The notes below the pieces were generated by a model. It was given only the letters and a program-made list of their open reading frames with translations, had not been told where the DNA came from and searched no databases. Position numbers and translations under genes: made by a program. 64,000 nucleotides of DNA from NCBI RefSeq assembly GCF_018881595.1, contig NZ_JACVQA010000002.1, forward strand, positions 1 through 64,000, in the 5' to 3' direction. Shown one piece after another: positions 53,875 to 63,774 of the stretch; within the stretch, counting starts at the first letter, position 1, and each line of letters opens with the position of its first letter. Source of the DNA: Polynucleobacter sp. UK-Gri1-W3. Lineage in GTDB: Bacteria > Pseudomonadota > Gammaproteobacteria > Burkholderiales > Burkholderiaceae.

Positions 53875-54339
53875 TTAAGCAGAATGAACATCAGCCCAGC
53901 AATTGGGCGTCTCATAAAGACGAATGGAGGAGAGCTCCAAGCGACCGTTAAATGCTTTACTAAAGACTGGTTGCAAAATAGTAAAGGCAGCATTTGCTAA
54001 ATTCTCTACAGTGGGCACATGCTCCATGATGACTGTCTTATGGTTGGGTAAAGTTCCTAAGAAAGCCACCAAACCTTCATCCTCTTTCGCCACCAAAAAT
54101 GCGTGATCCCAAAGATCCACAATATATTGATTGGTTAAGCGTTTAATATCGCCAAAGTCAAGCACCATACCATCGTCGGCTTTGCCAGGATGATCCGCCA
54201 CTTCTCCAGTCAGAGTAACTTCAATTGCATAACGATGTCCGTGCAGATGACGACACTGACCATCATGATTTGGAATGCGATGTCCTGAATCAAACTCAAG
54301 ACGTCTAGTAATAGAGATGGCTGGTTGTTTATTTGTCAT
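53875..54339 (-). CDS. queD: 6-carboxy-5,6,7,8-tetrahydropterin synthase
   Basis: A 154-aa enzyme making 6-carboxytetrahydropterin in queuosine synthesis. It has the His zinc ligands (DSGHRIPNHDGQCRHLHGHRY, with the catalytic Cys) and the MVLDFGDIK and LWDHAFLV motifs. The ATG at 54339 (MTNKQPAIS) is preferred over an in-frame TTG at 54369, which would overlap queE by 14 nt. No strong ribosome site is seen for either. It lies directly behind queE. Confidence 0.94.
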   Translation of the reverse strand: MTNKQPAISITRRLEFDSGHRIPNHDGQCRHLHGHRYAIEVTLTGEVADHPGKADDGMVLDFGDIKRLTNQYIVDLWDHAFLVAKEDEGLVAFLGTLPNHKTVIMEHVPTVENLANAAFTILQPVFSKAFNGRLELSSIRLYETPNCWADVHSA

Positions 54340-54355
54340 TAGGTGCTTATTTAAT

Positions 54356-55009
54356 TTACCGAATCCCAATCAGTTTATGGGATTGCAGACTCAATCTCCA
54401 TAGGGGGCGCTTTTGGCACAAGCTTACAGCCAATTCAGTATTGCTTTTAAGGTTTGGGCCATCCATAGGCTGTAAGAAACGATTGCGATAATCCATTCCC
54501 TCAAAACGCGCCATCAACTTTTCTAATGGCTGGTGCTTGGCTTGTGGAATCACGAGCTTTAACTCATCCGCTTGGAGAACAATCAATTCAGCACCAGCTT
54601 TAGGGCTTACGCAAATCCAATCCACCCCTTTGGGAACTTTAATGGTGCCATTCGTTTCAATTGCTACTTCAAAGCCTTTCTGATGAAGTGCTGCAATTAA
54701 CTCATCATCGAGTTGCAAGAGCGGCTCTCCGCCAGTGAAAACCACATAGCGCTGCTGAGGTCCTGCGGAAGTGCTTCGCCATGAAGTCTCGATTGCATCT
54801 GCAAGTGAAATCGCAGTTTCAAACTTACCACCACCAGAGCCATCGCTACCCACAAAATCGGTATCGCAAAACTGACAAATCGCTGAGGCACGATCTTCTT
54901 CGCGCCCGCTCCAAAGATTGCATCCAGCAAAGCGGCAGAATACTGCCGCCCTACCAGCGTGGGCACCTTCGCCCTGGAGCGTGGGGAATAGTTCTTTTAC
55001 GGTATACAT
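54356..55009 (-). CDS. queE: 7-carboxy-7-deazaguanine synthase
   Basis: A 217-aa radical SAM enzyme that makes 7-carboxy-7-deazaguanine for queuosine. The cluster cysteines Cys30, Cys45 and Cys48 show the CX14CX2C spacing specific to QueE rather than CX3CX2C. The substrate motif FTGGEPLLQLD follows. With queD it supplies preQ0 precursor; queC and queF are not in this window. First gene of the queE-queD-tadA-ldcA-SOUL run. Confidence 0.95.
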   Translation of the reverse strand: MYTVKELFPTLQGEGAHAGRAAVFCRFAGCNLWSGREEDRASAICQFCDTDFVGSDGSGGGKFETAISLADAIETSWRSTSAGPQQRYVVFTGGEPLLQLDDELIAALHQKGFEVAIETNGTIKVPKGVDWICVSPKAGAELIVLQADELKLVIPQAKHQPLEKLMARFEGMDYRNRFLQPMDGPNLKSNTELAVSLCQKRPLWRLSLQSHKLIGIR

Positions 55010-55037
55010 AGCAATGCACCTATTTTAAGCGCATTGC

Positions 55038-55742
55038 CTATTTCCAGGAGATTAACTCCCACTCCAGGTAATCTTCCCAGAAGGCATTTACCCAATACAC
55101 ACCCGAGGTAATGTACCGCCCAGAACTTCTCCGAATGACCCATCGGCCTATCTCCGGCGCAAACCAGAGGTCCTCTTGCCGCAGATTGCCGACCCTAAAT
55201 AGATCGTTACTTACAAAATTGGGGATTTCATTATGAAATTGCAATACTAAAAACTCTCCGGCAGGCGTCTTTATGCGCTCCCATTGGTTCGCGGTCATTC
55301 CAAGACCCCAGTAGTAACTTCCATCCGGATAAGTGGGTACTTGATATTGAGCAGTGAAAAATCCATTCCAACCAACTTGCATTTGTTGTGGCCAGAGGGG
55401 AATAGGTTTGGAAAATTTCTGAGTTGGGTTCCAATGGGGATCTTGCAGTACAAAGCCCCACGGCGATTGAATTTCATCAGGAAGTGATCCCGCTTTCAAT
55501 CCAGAACGCGCTATACGCACTTCACTGCCCACGGAAACAACTTTTTCAGTAATCGTATCGACTATCTCTTGATTAAATACATTGCGAACTTGATATACCC
55601 ACTCTTGCCCTACCTTAGGCGCTCTGACATTAGGAGTTGGAACTGGCTGAGTGACTGGTATCCCCTTGGGATAGGGCTGCGTAGCAATGCACCCCACCAA
55701 AAAAAATGATGCTAATAAATAAGTAAATCCATAGGTGCGCAT
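55038..55742 (-). CDS. Lipoprotein of unknown family, paralogue of next gene
   Basis: A 234-aa protein with a Sec signal peptide ending in FFLVGC (lipid Cys18). The mature protein has a Pro-rich start then VGQEWVYQVRNVFNQ, the SVGSEV stretch, a Trp-rich core (PIPLWPQQ, GWNGFF, ANQWERIKTPAGEFLVLQF) and a tail DLWFAPEIGRWVIRRSSGRYI. I do not recognise the family. It aligns along its length with the product of 55742-56443. Its ATG at 55742 overlaps that gene's stop by one base. A start at 55766 would lie inside the upstream gene. Confidence 0.78.
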   Translation of the reverse strand: MRTYGFTYLLASFFLVGCIATQPYPKGIPVTQPVPTPNVRAPKVGQEWVYQVRNVFNQEIVDTITEKVVSVGSEVRIARSGLKAGSLPDEIQSPWGFVLQDPHWNPTQKFSKPIPLWPQQMQVGWNGFFTAQYQVPTYPDGSYYWGLGMTANQWERIKTPAGEFLVLQFHNEIPNFVSNDLFRVGNLRQEDLWFAPEIGRWVIRRSSGRYITSGVYWVNAFWEDYLEWELISWK

Positions 55743-56443
55743 TACTTGTAAGAGCTGAGCTGCCATTGCAAACTATCCTCTAAATTTGGCATACCCAGTT
55801 GCCCCTGAATCATGTAAGAACCAGAAGACTCACGAGCCACCCAGCGACCGATACTAGGAGCAAACCAAAGAGTCTCTTTGCGAATGCAGTTCACTTTATT
55901 GTCATCCTCGCTCTCATAGTTAATGAGGTTTTGATAACGTAACGTTAAAAAGGTTCCCGCAGGTACGGTAATTTGCTCCCAACCATGCGCGGTCATGTAC
56001 TCCTGCCAGTTATAGGAATTTTCAGAATACCCACCCAAGCTATATTTGGTGGTGAACTGCTTGCTCCAACTGGAGGATAACTCTAGGGGCCACAAGGGAA
56101 TGGGTGGCTTAAAACTCAGCACGCGTGGCCAAGAAGTATCAAGCTGAACTATGCCCCAAGGACCCTGTATCTCACTGGCCAATTGACCTCCATTTTCGTC
56201 AGAGCGCTCAATCACAATAGTTGAGCCAACACTAGAAACACGCTCAGTGATGACGCCACGAATCTTCCCATCAAAAACATCACGCTTAACGTAAGTCCAC
56301 TCCTGCCCTACTTGAGGATCTCTAATAGTTGGAACGGGGTTTGGCTGGGCAACTGGAGTGCCTCGTTGATATGCCAACGGTACACCACATGCGACTGGAG
56401 CTAAAGCCGCTGAAGCTATGAATGTGCGTCGCGATAAATTCAT
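55742..56443 (-). CDS. Exported protein with Tat-like signal, paralogue of previous gene
   Basis: A 233-aa protein whose N-terminus LSRRTFIASAALAPVAC looks like a twin-arginine signal. Cys19 aligns with the lipid-modified Cys18 of the sister protein, so it may be a Tat-exported lipoprotein, although PVAC is a poor lipobox. The body matches the sister: VGQEWTYVKRDVFDGK, SVGSTIV, PIPLWPLE, HGWEQITVPAGTFLTL, LWFAPSIGRWVARESSGSYM. No domain is recognised. The pair is co-transcribed and is probably a recent duplication. Confidence 0.78.
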   Translation of the reverse strand: MNLSRRTFIASAALAPVACGVPLAYQRGTPVAQPNPVPTIRDPQVGQEWTYVKRDVFDGKIRGVITERVSSVGSTIVIERSDENGGQLASEIQGPWGIVQLDTSWPRVLSFKPPIPLWPLELSSSWSKQFTTKYSLGGYSENSYNWQEYMTAHGWEQITVPAGTFLTLRYQNLINYESEDDNKVNCIRKETLWFAPSIGRWVARESSGSYMIQGQLGMPNLEDSLQWQLSSYK

Positions 56444-56507
56444 TTGTTGCTCCTACGTTAATTTAGAACCATACAAAATAATTGTATATCTGACTTATTA
56501 TTAAACG

Positions 56508-58412
56508 CTATCGATATAAGGCGTTTTCAATAAAATTCTTTGGCACCTGTGTCTTGGGAATGGCAATACCCAAGGAGTCAAACCAGGACTGGACCTTAAT
56601 ATCAAATCCTACGCCATGCATATAGTTATATATAGCCTTCTTTAGGCCCTGTCCCAGCGCATCATGATCAACCCCGGTAGGATCAATAAAGAGCACATCA
56701 TTTTTAGCAAAAGTGGTTTCTGGCAATGGAATTAACTCAATTCCGTACTCTTGAGGATTCATACCTACGGGAGAGTGCATGGTACAAGTAAAGCGGTGAA
56801 AGAAACCACTTTGGATGCAGCCATGCTCAAAAAGCTGCCTTACATACTCCAAAGCATCCACCGTCTCTTGAACAGTTTGAGTAGGAAAGCCATACATCAG
56901 ATACGCATGTACCAAAATGCCAGCATCCGAGAATCCTTTAGTTACTTGGGCTACCTGCTCCACAGATACACCCTTCTTCATTAGATTCAGAAGGCGATCA
57001 GAAGCCACCTCAAGTCCGCCAGACATAGCAATACAACCACTCCGTGCTAAAAGGTCAGCTAATTCAGGGGTAAAGGTTTTCTCAAAACGTATATTGCCCC
57101 ACCAGGAGATGAGCACCTTACGACGAATAAGCTCCTTAGCCAAAGCTTTTAATATTTTCGGGGGTGCGGCCTCATCTACAAAATGAAAACCTGTCTGCCC
57201 AGTCTCGGCAACAATTTGCTCAATACGATCTACTAATAAACTAGCTGAAGCAGTTTCATAACGAGAAATATAGTCAAGCGACACATCGCAGAAGCTACAT
57301 TTTTTCCAATAGCATCCGTGCGCAACAGTTAACTTGTTCCAGCGGCCATCGCTCCATAAGCGATGCATCGGATTTAACATATCCAGAAGCGATAGGTAAG
57401 CATCAAGAGGAAGGCCATCCCAAGTAGCGGTGCCGACCTCCTCAAAAGGCACATCGGGCTCTTGCCAATTTAAGTATTGCACCCGATTGCTTGAATTGCG
57501 TATAAAGGTACGAACTAAGCGTTCTGCTGAGCGCTTACTCTGGAGATGATCAAGCAAGGCAAGTAGCGGCCTCTCGCCAGAATCTAGTGTGATGAAATCA
57601 ACATAATCAAAAATACGAACGTCGGATAACTCCCTCAACTCCGTATTGACATATCCACCGCCCAAGGCAATTTTGATTTCTGGATGAGTATCTTTAATCA
57701 CTTGGGCTATTCGCAAAGCAGCGTACATCGCACCAGGAAAAGGGACAGACAAAAGTACCAAGCTTGGTTGATGACGCTCAATAGCCCTGGTAGCAAGCGC
57801 CTGTAAATGCAAATCCATGAGCGTCGGACTAGCTTTGAGTGCCTCGGCTAACGGCGTAAAGGTCGGCTGACTACTTGCAAGCGATTCTGCATAGCGCACA
57901 AATTCAAAGCGATCATCCACTGCATCGCGCAGCACATCAGATAAATCATTGAGGTACAAGGTTGCTAAATGACGAGCCCTATCCTGTGAGCCCAGAGCGC
58001 CGAAGGCCCAAGCCAATGAATCAGAAGACTCCTCATCTTCAAATACATCGAGTGCAGTAAAGCGGGGGCCCTCAGGCAAAAAGTCACGGGTATTAATACG
58101 ATGACTTAAGGTGCTGTCACGACCCTGCAAGAAATGAATTACTGGTGAGATGGTAGTTTGATAAGAATCGAAGTGATCCAAGAAAAAATTCACGCTAGCA
58201 CTGCGATTTTCTTCGGGAACACGAAGCGCTTCGACTCGAATCTCGGTCATGCCTTCTGGAGTAAAAAAGCTCAACACAAGAGCAAGTGCGAGATCCTCTT
58301 GAACAGCATCGATTCCGCGCGATCTCAGAAACCCTGTGATGTAAGCCGTAGATGGATACGGCGTATTCAGCTGAGTCATAGGAGGGATGAGGCTTAATAC
58401 CTTCACACTCAT
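56508..58412 (-). CDS. Radical SAM protein with N-terminal B12-binding-like domain
   Basis: A 634-aa protein. The N-terminal third (STAYITGFLRSRGIDAVQEDLAL; VLLSVPFPGAMYAALRIAQVIKD) resembles the B12-binding-like domain of cobalamin-type radical SAM enzymes. The cluster motif CYWKKCSFC, about residue 370, is CX4CX2C, one residue longer than the usual CX3CX2C. Downstream LVSWWGNIRFEKTF-like (VLISWWGNIRFEKTF) and ARSGCIAMSGGLEVASDRLL are typical of the fold. The CYWxxCxFC spacing occurs in peptide-modifying radical SAM families, but no precursor peptide gene is seen. It starts beside the DUF455 gene, with GGAG 8 nt upstream. Confidence 0.82.
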   Translation of the reverse strand: MSVKVLSLIPPMTQLNTPYPSTAYITGFLRSRGIDAVQEDLALALVLSFFTPEGMTEIRVEALRVPEENRSASVNFFLDHFDSYQTTISPVIHFLQGRDSTLSHRINTRDFLPEGPRFTALDVFEDEESSDSLAWAFGALGSQDRARHLATLYLNDLSDVLRDAVDDRFEFVRYAESLASSQPTFTPLAEALKASPTLMDLHLQALATRAIERHQPSLVLLSVPFPGAMYAALRIAQVIKDTHPEIKIALGGGYVNTELRELSDVRIFDYVDFITLDSGERPLLALLDHLQSKRSAERLVRTFIRNSSNRVQYLNWQEPDVPFEEVGTATWDGLPLDAYLSLLDMLNPMHRLWSDGRWNKLTVAHGCYWKKCSFCDVSLDYISRYETASASLLVDRIEQIVAETGQTGFHFVDEAAPPKILKALAKELIRRKVLISWWGNIRFEKTFTPELADLLARSGCIAMSGGLEVASDRLLNLMKKGVSVEQVAQVTKGFSDAGILVHAYLMYGFPTQTVQETVDALEYVRQLFEHGCIQSGFFHRFTCTMHSPVGMNPQEYGIELIPLPETTFAKNDVLFIDPTGVDHDALGQGLKKAIYNYMHGVGFDIKVQSWFDSLGIAIPKTQVPKNFIENALYR

Positions 58413-58415
58413 TCA

Positions 58416-59213
58416 CTATGCTCCAAGAAGATCCAACTCTTCCGTTGAAAACCCCGCCTGTTTACGAGCCTCCATATTAAATGGTCCTTTTAGAACAGGC
58501 GCACGATATTGAGCGGCTAATTCTCGATAAGCAGAAATTGGGGAAAGCTTATCTTTAGAACATAAGAAATTAAACCAGCGATTACCAATCAGTACATGAC
58601 CGATTTCATCATTGAGAATAATCTCCAGCATCTCAACCGCACGAACTTCTTTTATTTGCTTAAAGCGATCCCGAATCGAAGGTACGGCATCCAATCCCCG
58701 GGCTTCCATTGTTCTGGGTACAAGTGCCATTCTGGCAATGACAGAATCAGTAGTTCTCTCAACCATCTCCCACAAACTATTGTGCGCGGGAAAGTCACCA
58801 TACGAAAAACCTAGTGAGCGCAAATGCTCATTTACCAAGCTGAAGTGATAAGCCTCTTCTTTAGCGACTTTGAGCCAATCCTCATAGTATTCCTTAGGCA
58901 TATCTGGGAAGCGCCAAATTGCATCTAAGGCAAGATTCATGGCATTAAATTCGATATGCGCAAGTGAGTGCAATAAACCTGCCCTGCCTTCAGTCGTATC
59001 CATTCTTCTTTTGGGAACAAGCTTAGGTAACACTAGCTCGGGCTTTAATGGACGCCCTGGAAGATCAAGGTCTTGAGCATCAATTTTTTGAGCAACATCG
59101 AGAGTGATGTGTTGATTTTGATATTCATCAAACAACTTAAGTAAGCGACTTACTTTGTCTTGTGCATCATCACTTGCCAAGATTGCGAGTGCAGCTTCGC
59201 GTAACTCAAGCAT
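58416..59213 (-). CDS. DUF455 ferritin-like protein
   Basis: A 265-aa helical protein of the DUF455 family, predicted to be ferritin-like with a diiron site (Glu in LLHSLAHIEFNAMNLALDA, then EEAYHFSLVNEHL, then IILNDEIGHVLIGNRW). Function is not established; relatives of MiaE-type hydroxylases share the fold. It lies 3 nt upstream of a radical SAM gene and 30 nt downstream of guaA, all on the minus strand. Confidence 0.85.
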   Translation of the reverse strand: MLELREAALAILASDDAQDKVSRLLKLFDEYQNQHITLDVAQKIDAQDLDLPGRPLKPELVLPKLVPKRRMDTTEGRAGLLHSLAHIEFNAMNLALDAIWRFPDMPKEYYEDWLKVAKEEAYHFSLVNEHLRSLGFSYGDFPAHNSLWEMVERTTDSVIARMALVPRTMEARGLDAVPSIRDRFKQIKEVRAVEMLEIILNDEIGHVLIGNRWFNFLCSKDKLSPISAYRELAAQYRAPVLKGPFNMEARKQAGFSTEELDLLGA

Positions 59214-59243
59214 GGGTGTTGATAGGCTTAGATCGCCTATTCC

Positions 59244-60851
59244 TTATTCCCACTCGATCGTTGCAGGTGGTTTTCCACTAATGTCGTAAACGACACGGTT
59301 AATACCACGCACTTCATTGATGATGCGGTTAGATACCTTACCAAGAAGTTCATGCGGCAAATGGGCCCAATGGGCTGTCATGAAGTCTTGGGTTTGCACC
59401 GCTCTGAGTGCAACAACATACTCATAGGTTCTGCCATCGCCCATTACACCAACAGACTTTACTGGCAAGAAAACAGCAAAGGCTTGGCTCGTGAGGTCAT
59501 ACCAGGATTTCTGAGTTGCTTCATCAATCGTATTGCGCAATTCTTCGATAAAGATAGCGTCAGCACGTTGTAGTAAGTTAGCAAATTCTGCCTTCACTTC
59601 GCCTAAGATGCGAACGCCAAGGCCTGGGCCTGGGAATGGATGGCGATACACCATCTCGCGCGGGAGACCTAAGGCAACACCAAGTTCACGTACTTCATCT
59701 TTAAAAAGCTCACGCAATGGCTCAAGCAATTTGAGATGCATGTCATCAGGTAAGCCACCTACGTTATGGTGGCTCTTAATGGTGTGTGCACCCTTTTTAC
59801 CTTTGCCAGCTGACTCAATGACGTCAGGGTAGATTGTTCCTTGGGCAAGCCATTGAGCATTTTTAATTTTTCCAGACTCAGTTTGGAAAATTTCCACGAA
59901 TTCTTTGCCGATGATCTTGCGCTTTGCTTCTGGATCTGCAACTCCAGCCAGCTCGCCCATGAATTTCTCTTTAGCGTCAACGCGAATTACCTTCACACCT
60001 AAATTGCGTGCGAACATTTCCATCACCATATCGCCTTCATTCAAGCGCAGTAGGCCATGGTCCACAAATACACAAGTGAGCTGATCACCAATCGCACGAT
60101 GAATTAACGCTGCGGCAACGCTAGAGTCAACGCCGCCAGATAAGCCAAGAATGACTTCCTCGTCACCGACTTGTTTACGAATATTCTCAACCGCTTCTGC
60201 AATGTAATCACCCATCACCCAGTCAGGCTTGCAATGGCAAATCTCATGGACAAAGCGCTCAATGATTGCGGTGCCTTGAATAGTATGAGTTACTTCTGGG
60301 TGAAACTGAAATGCATAAAAGCGACGCTCTTCATCGGCCATGCCGGCAATTGGGCAAGACTCAGTCGAGGCCATTAACTTAAATGATGACGGCAATGTGG
60401 TGACAGAGTCTCCATGACTCATCCATACTTTCAAGATGCCATGACCTTCGCTGGTAGAGAAGTCCTGAATACCTTTGAGTAAATTGGTGTGACCATGTGC
60501 ACGTACTTCTGAATAGCCAAACTCACGGGCTTTGCCCAATGACTCTGCAGAGGCTACTGCGCCACCCAATTGAGTAGCCATAGTTTGCATACCGTAGCAA
60601 ATACCCAAAACAGGAACGCCAAGCTCAAAAACAATTTGGGGTGCGCGGGGGCTGCCGTTTTCAGTTACTGAACTTGGGCCACCAGAAAGAATGATGCCCT
60701 TGCCGCCTTGCTCTTGAATGAACTTGCGAATAAATTCTGGATCGCAATCATAGGGGTGGATTTCTGAATACACACGCCCATCGCGCACACGCCTAGCAAT
60801 TAATTGAGTTACTTGTGAACCAAAGTCGAGAATCAGTATTTTGTCGTGCAC
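59244..60851 (-). CDS. guaA: GMP synthase (glutamine-hydrolysing)
   Basis: A 535-aa enzyme converting XMP to GMP. The N-terminal glutaminase has [10 protein letters not shown] with the nucleophile Cys, and the FHPEVTHT triad region. The synthetase part has the P-loop [15 protein letters not shown] and the C-terminal dimer domain ending IPATIEWE-like (KPPATIEWE). It follows guaB by 36 nt in the same direction; guaB-guaA order is the usual one. Confidence 0.97.
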   Translation of the reverse strand: MHDKILILDFGSQVTQLIARRVRDGRVYSEIHPYDCDPEFIRKFIQEQGGKGIILSGGPSSVTENGSPRAPQIVFELGVPVLGICYGMQTMATQLGGAVASAESLGKAREFGYSEVRAHGHTNLLKGIQDFSTSEGHGILKVWMSHGDSVTTLPSSFKLMASTESCPIAGMADEERRFYAFQFHPEVTHTIQGTAIIERFVHEICHCKPDWVMGDYIAEAVENIRKQVGDEEVILGLSGGVDSSVAAALIHRAIGDQLTCVFVDHGLLRLNEGDMVMEMFARNLGVKVIRVDAKEKFMGELAGVADPEAKRKIIGKEFVEIFQTESGKIKNAQWLAQGTIYPDVIESAGKGKKGAHTIKSHHNVGGLPDDMHLKLLEPLRELFKDEVRELGVALGLPREMVYRHPFPGPGLGVRILGEVKAEFANLLQRADAIFIEELRNTIDEATQKSWYDLTSQAFAVFLPVKSVGVMGDGRTYEYVVALRAVQTQDFMTAHWAHLPHELLGKVSNRIINEVRGINRVVYDISGKPPATIEWE

Positions 60852-60887
60852 GAAAAGATCAGCCTTTATTTCAGCTTTTTTTAATTG

Positions 60888-62360
<1,473 letters not shown>

Positions 62361-62377
62361 CTAGTCACAAAAAACGA

Positions 62378-62728
62378 TTATAGCCTCCTGGCCTTTCTTT
62401 TAGCTGCGGCAGCCTGGAATTTGGCATCCTGGTTCTGGTTAGCCTTCTTACGTCGAACCGTCTTGGGGTCGATTAATAGCGGGGAATAGAGCTCTAAGCG
62501 ATCTCCAGCATAAATCGGGCTATCCCAATCCTTGCGCTTGCCAAAGACCCCAAAGCAGCCCTTTCTGGCTAAAACAGGGTCATCCGGACCGTGGGCAAAA
62601 CCTGCTTTAACCAAGGCCAAACCAACTGTTGCCGACTCTCCCGCAGTAATTATCAACTTGAAGGGCTTGAGCTCTGGCTCGCCCTGCCTAGCATCACAGA
62701 GAATCAGATCGAGCGATCGCTCAGCCAT
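62378..62728 (-). CDS. rnfH: RnfH family ubiquitin-like protein
   Basis: A 116-aa beta-grasp protein of the RnfH/YfjF family: LDLILCDARQGEPELKPFKLII, then GVFGKRKDWDSPIYAGDRLELYSPLLIDPKTVRRKKA, and a basic tail. The start at 62728 (MAERSLDL) has GAGGA upstream and overlaps the end of ratA by 8 nt. A start at 62743 is possible but lies deeper in ratA. RatA-RnfH pairs are conserved; the role is unknown. Confidence 0.9.
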   Translation of the reverse strand: MAERSLDLILCDARQGEPELKPFKLIITAGESATVGLALVKAGFAHGPDDPVLARKGCFGVFGKRKDWDSPIYAGDRLELYSPLLIDPKTVRRKKANQNQDAKFQAAAAKRKARRL

Positions 62729-63152
62729 AGAGATCCTCAGCACGCTTTACGAAGCAATCGACAAAGGTGCCGGCGATATGACCAAATACTGGGCCAATAA
62801 TCTTGTCCAGAATAACGCTCTTAAACTCCCAATGAAGCTTGAACTCCACTTTGCAAGCATCTTCTCGCAAGGGGATAAAGTTCCACTGCCCAGAAAAATG
62901 CTTAAACGGGCCATCCACAAAGACCATATCAATCGTTTCTGGGCGGTGATTGACATTACGCGTATGGAAATATTGGGTAATGCCCTTGAAATGGATGTTG
63001 ATTTTGGCGTCGAGCACTATCTCGGTCTGCTCAAAAATTTCTACCCCGCCACACCAAGGCAGGAACTCAGGATAACGGGCGACGTCGGTCACTAAGCCGT
63101 ACATGCGGTCGGCTGATTGGCCAATTAAAACGGTCTTGTAGACGTCTGCCAT
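62721..63152 (-). CDS. ratA: RatA-type SRPBCC protein
   Basis: A 143-aa START/SRPBCC-fold protein of the RatA/COQ10 group: VYKTVLIGQSADRMYGLVTDVARYPEFLPWC at the N-terminus, then DGPFKHFSGQWNFIPL, and GPVFGHIAGTFVDCFVKRAEDLYG at the end. RatA of E. coli was proposed to block 70S ribosome assembly; relatives bind ubiquinone. It is divergent from smpB, the classic arrangement in proteobacteria. Confidence 0.9.
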   Translation of the reverse strand: MADVYKTVLIGQSADRMYGLVTDVARYPEFLPWCGGVEIFEQTEIVLDAKINIHFKGITQYFHTRNVNHRPETIDMVFVDGPFKHFSGQWNFIPLREDACKVEFKLHWEFKSVILDKIIGPVFGHIAGTFVDCFVKRAEDLYG

Positions 63153-63177
63153 AATCGTTCTTGAGAGCTAAATAAAT

Positions 63178-63630
63178 ATGAGTATCGTCGATAACAAAAA
63201 AGCCTTCTTTGATTATTTTATCGAGGAACGCTTTGAAGCAGGGCTTGTACTGGAAGGCTGGGAAGTAAAAGCCATCCGCGCAGGTCGCGTGCACATCAAA
63301 GAAGCGTATGTTGTCATTCGCCAGGCGGAGCTATTTTTGATCGGCTGCCATATCACCCCCTTGCTATCAGCCTCTACCCACATCCTTCCAGAAAACACTC
63401 GCACCAGAAAGCTTCTTCTGAATGCCGTTGAGATCCGCAAGCTTATTGGCAAGGTGGAGCAAAAGGGCTACACCCTTGTGCCATTGAACCTGCATTTCTC
63501 TAAGGGCAACGTCAAATGTGAAATTGGCCTTGGCAGAGGTAAAAAGCAACATGACAAACGGGCGGCCACTAAAGAGCGTGAGTGGGAGGTCCAAAAAGGC
63601 CGAATCGCCAGAGGCGATCTAAACGCCTAA
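63178..63630 (+). CDS. smpB: SsrA-binding protein SmpB
   Basis: A 150-aa protein needed for trans-translation by tmRNA. It has the N-terminal [33 protein letters not shown] and the C-terminal basic tail [19 protein letters not shown] that reaches into the decoding centre. The tmRNA gene is not in this window. It is divergent from ratA. Confidence 0.96.
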   Translation: MSIVDNKKAFFDYFIEERFEAGLVLEGWEVKAIRAGRVHIKEAYVVIRQAELFLIGCHITPLLSASTHILPENTRTRKLLLNAVEIRKLIGKVEQKGYTLVPLNLHFSKGNVKCEIGLGRGKKQHDKRAATKEREWEVQKGRIARGDLNA

Positions 63631-63693
63631 TTTCCCATCTAAGCCCTTAAATACCGGGATAGACTGCCTTAATTCTGAAGATTTGAGCATTTA

Positions 63694-63710
63694 TGCACTT
63701 TTATGGTGCA
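63694..63710. promoter_or_regulatory. NtrC-like palindrome upstream of ATP-grasp gene
   Basis: TGCACTTTTATGGTGCA (17 bp) agrees with the enterobacterial NtrC site pattern GCACTN5TGGTGC. An additional half-site GCACC follows at 63716-63720. No sigma-54 -24/-12 box with the correct spacing is obvious before the gene at 63775. The rest of the 144-nt gap (63631-63774) shows no gene. Confidence 0.5.
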
Positions 63711-63774
63711 ATTTAGCACCAAGCAGCCTCAAATCGGTCAATCCAACTTCTGCAAAGGCATTATTTTAGTAACT

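Noticed and set aside
62532..63095. 187-aa plus-strand ORF
   Set aside because: It lies antisense over rnfH and ratA, both clear family members; it has no family match that I can see.
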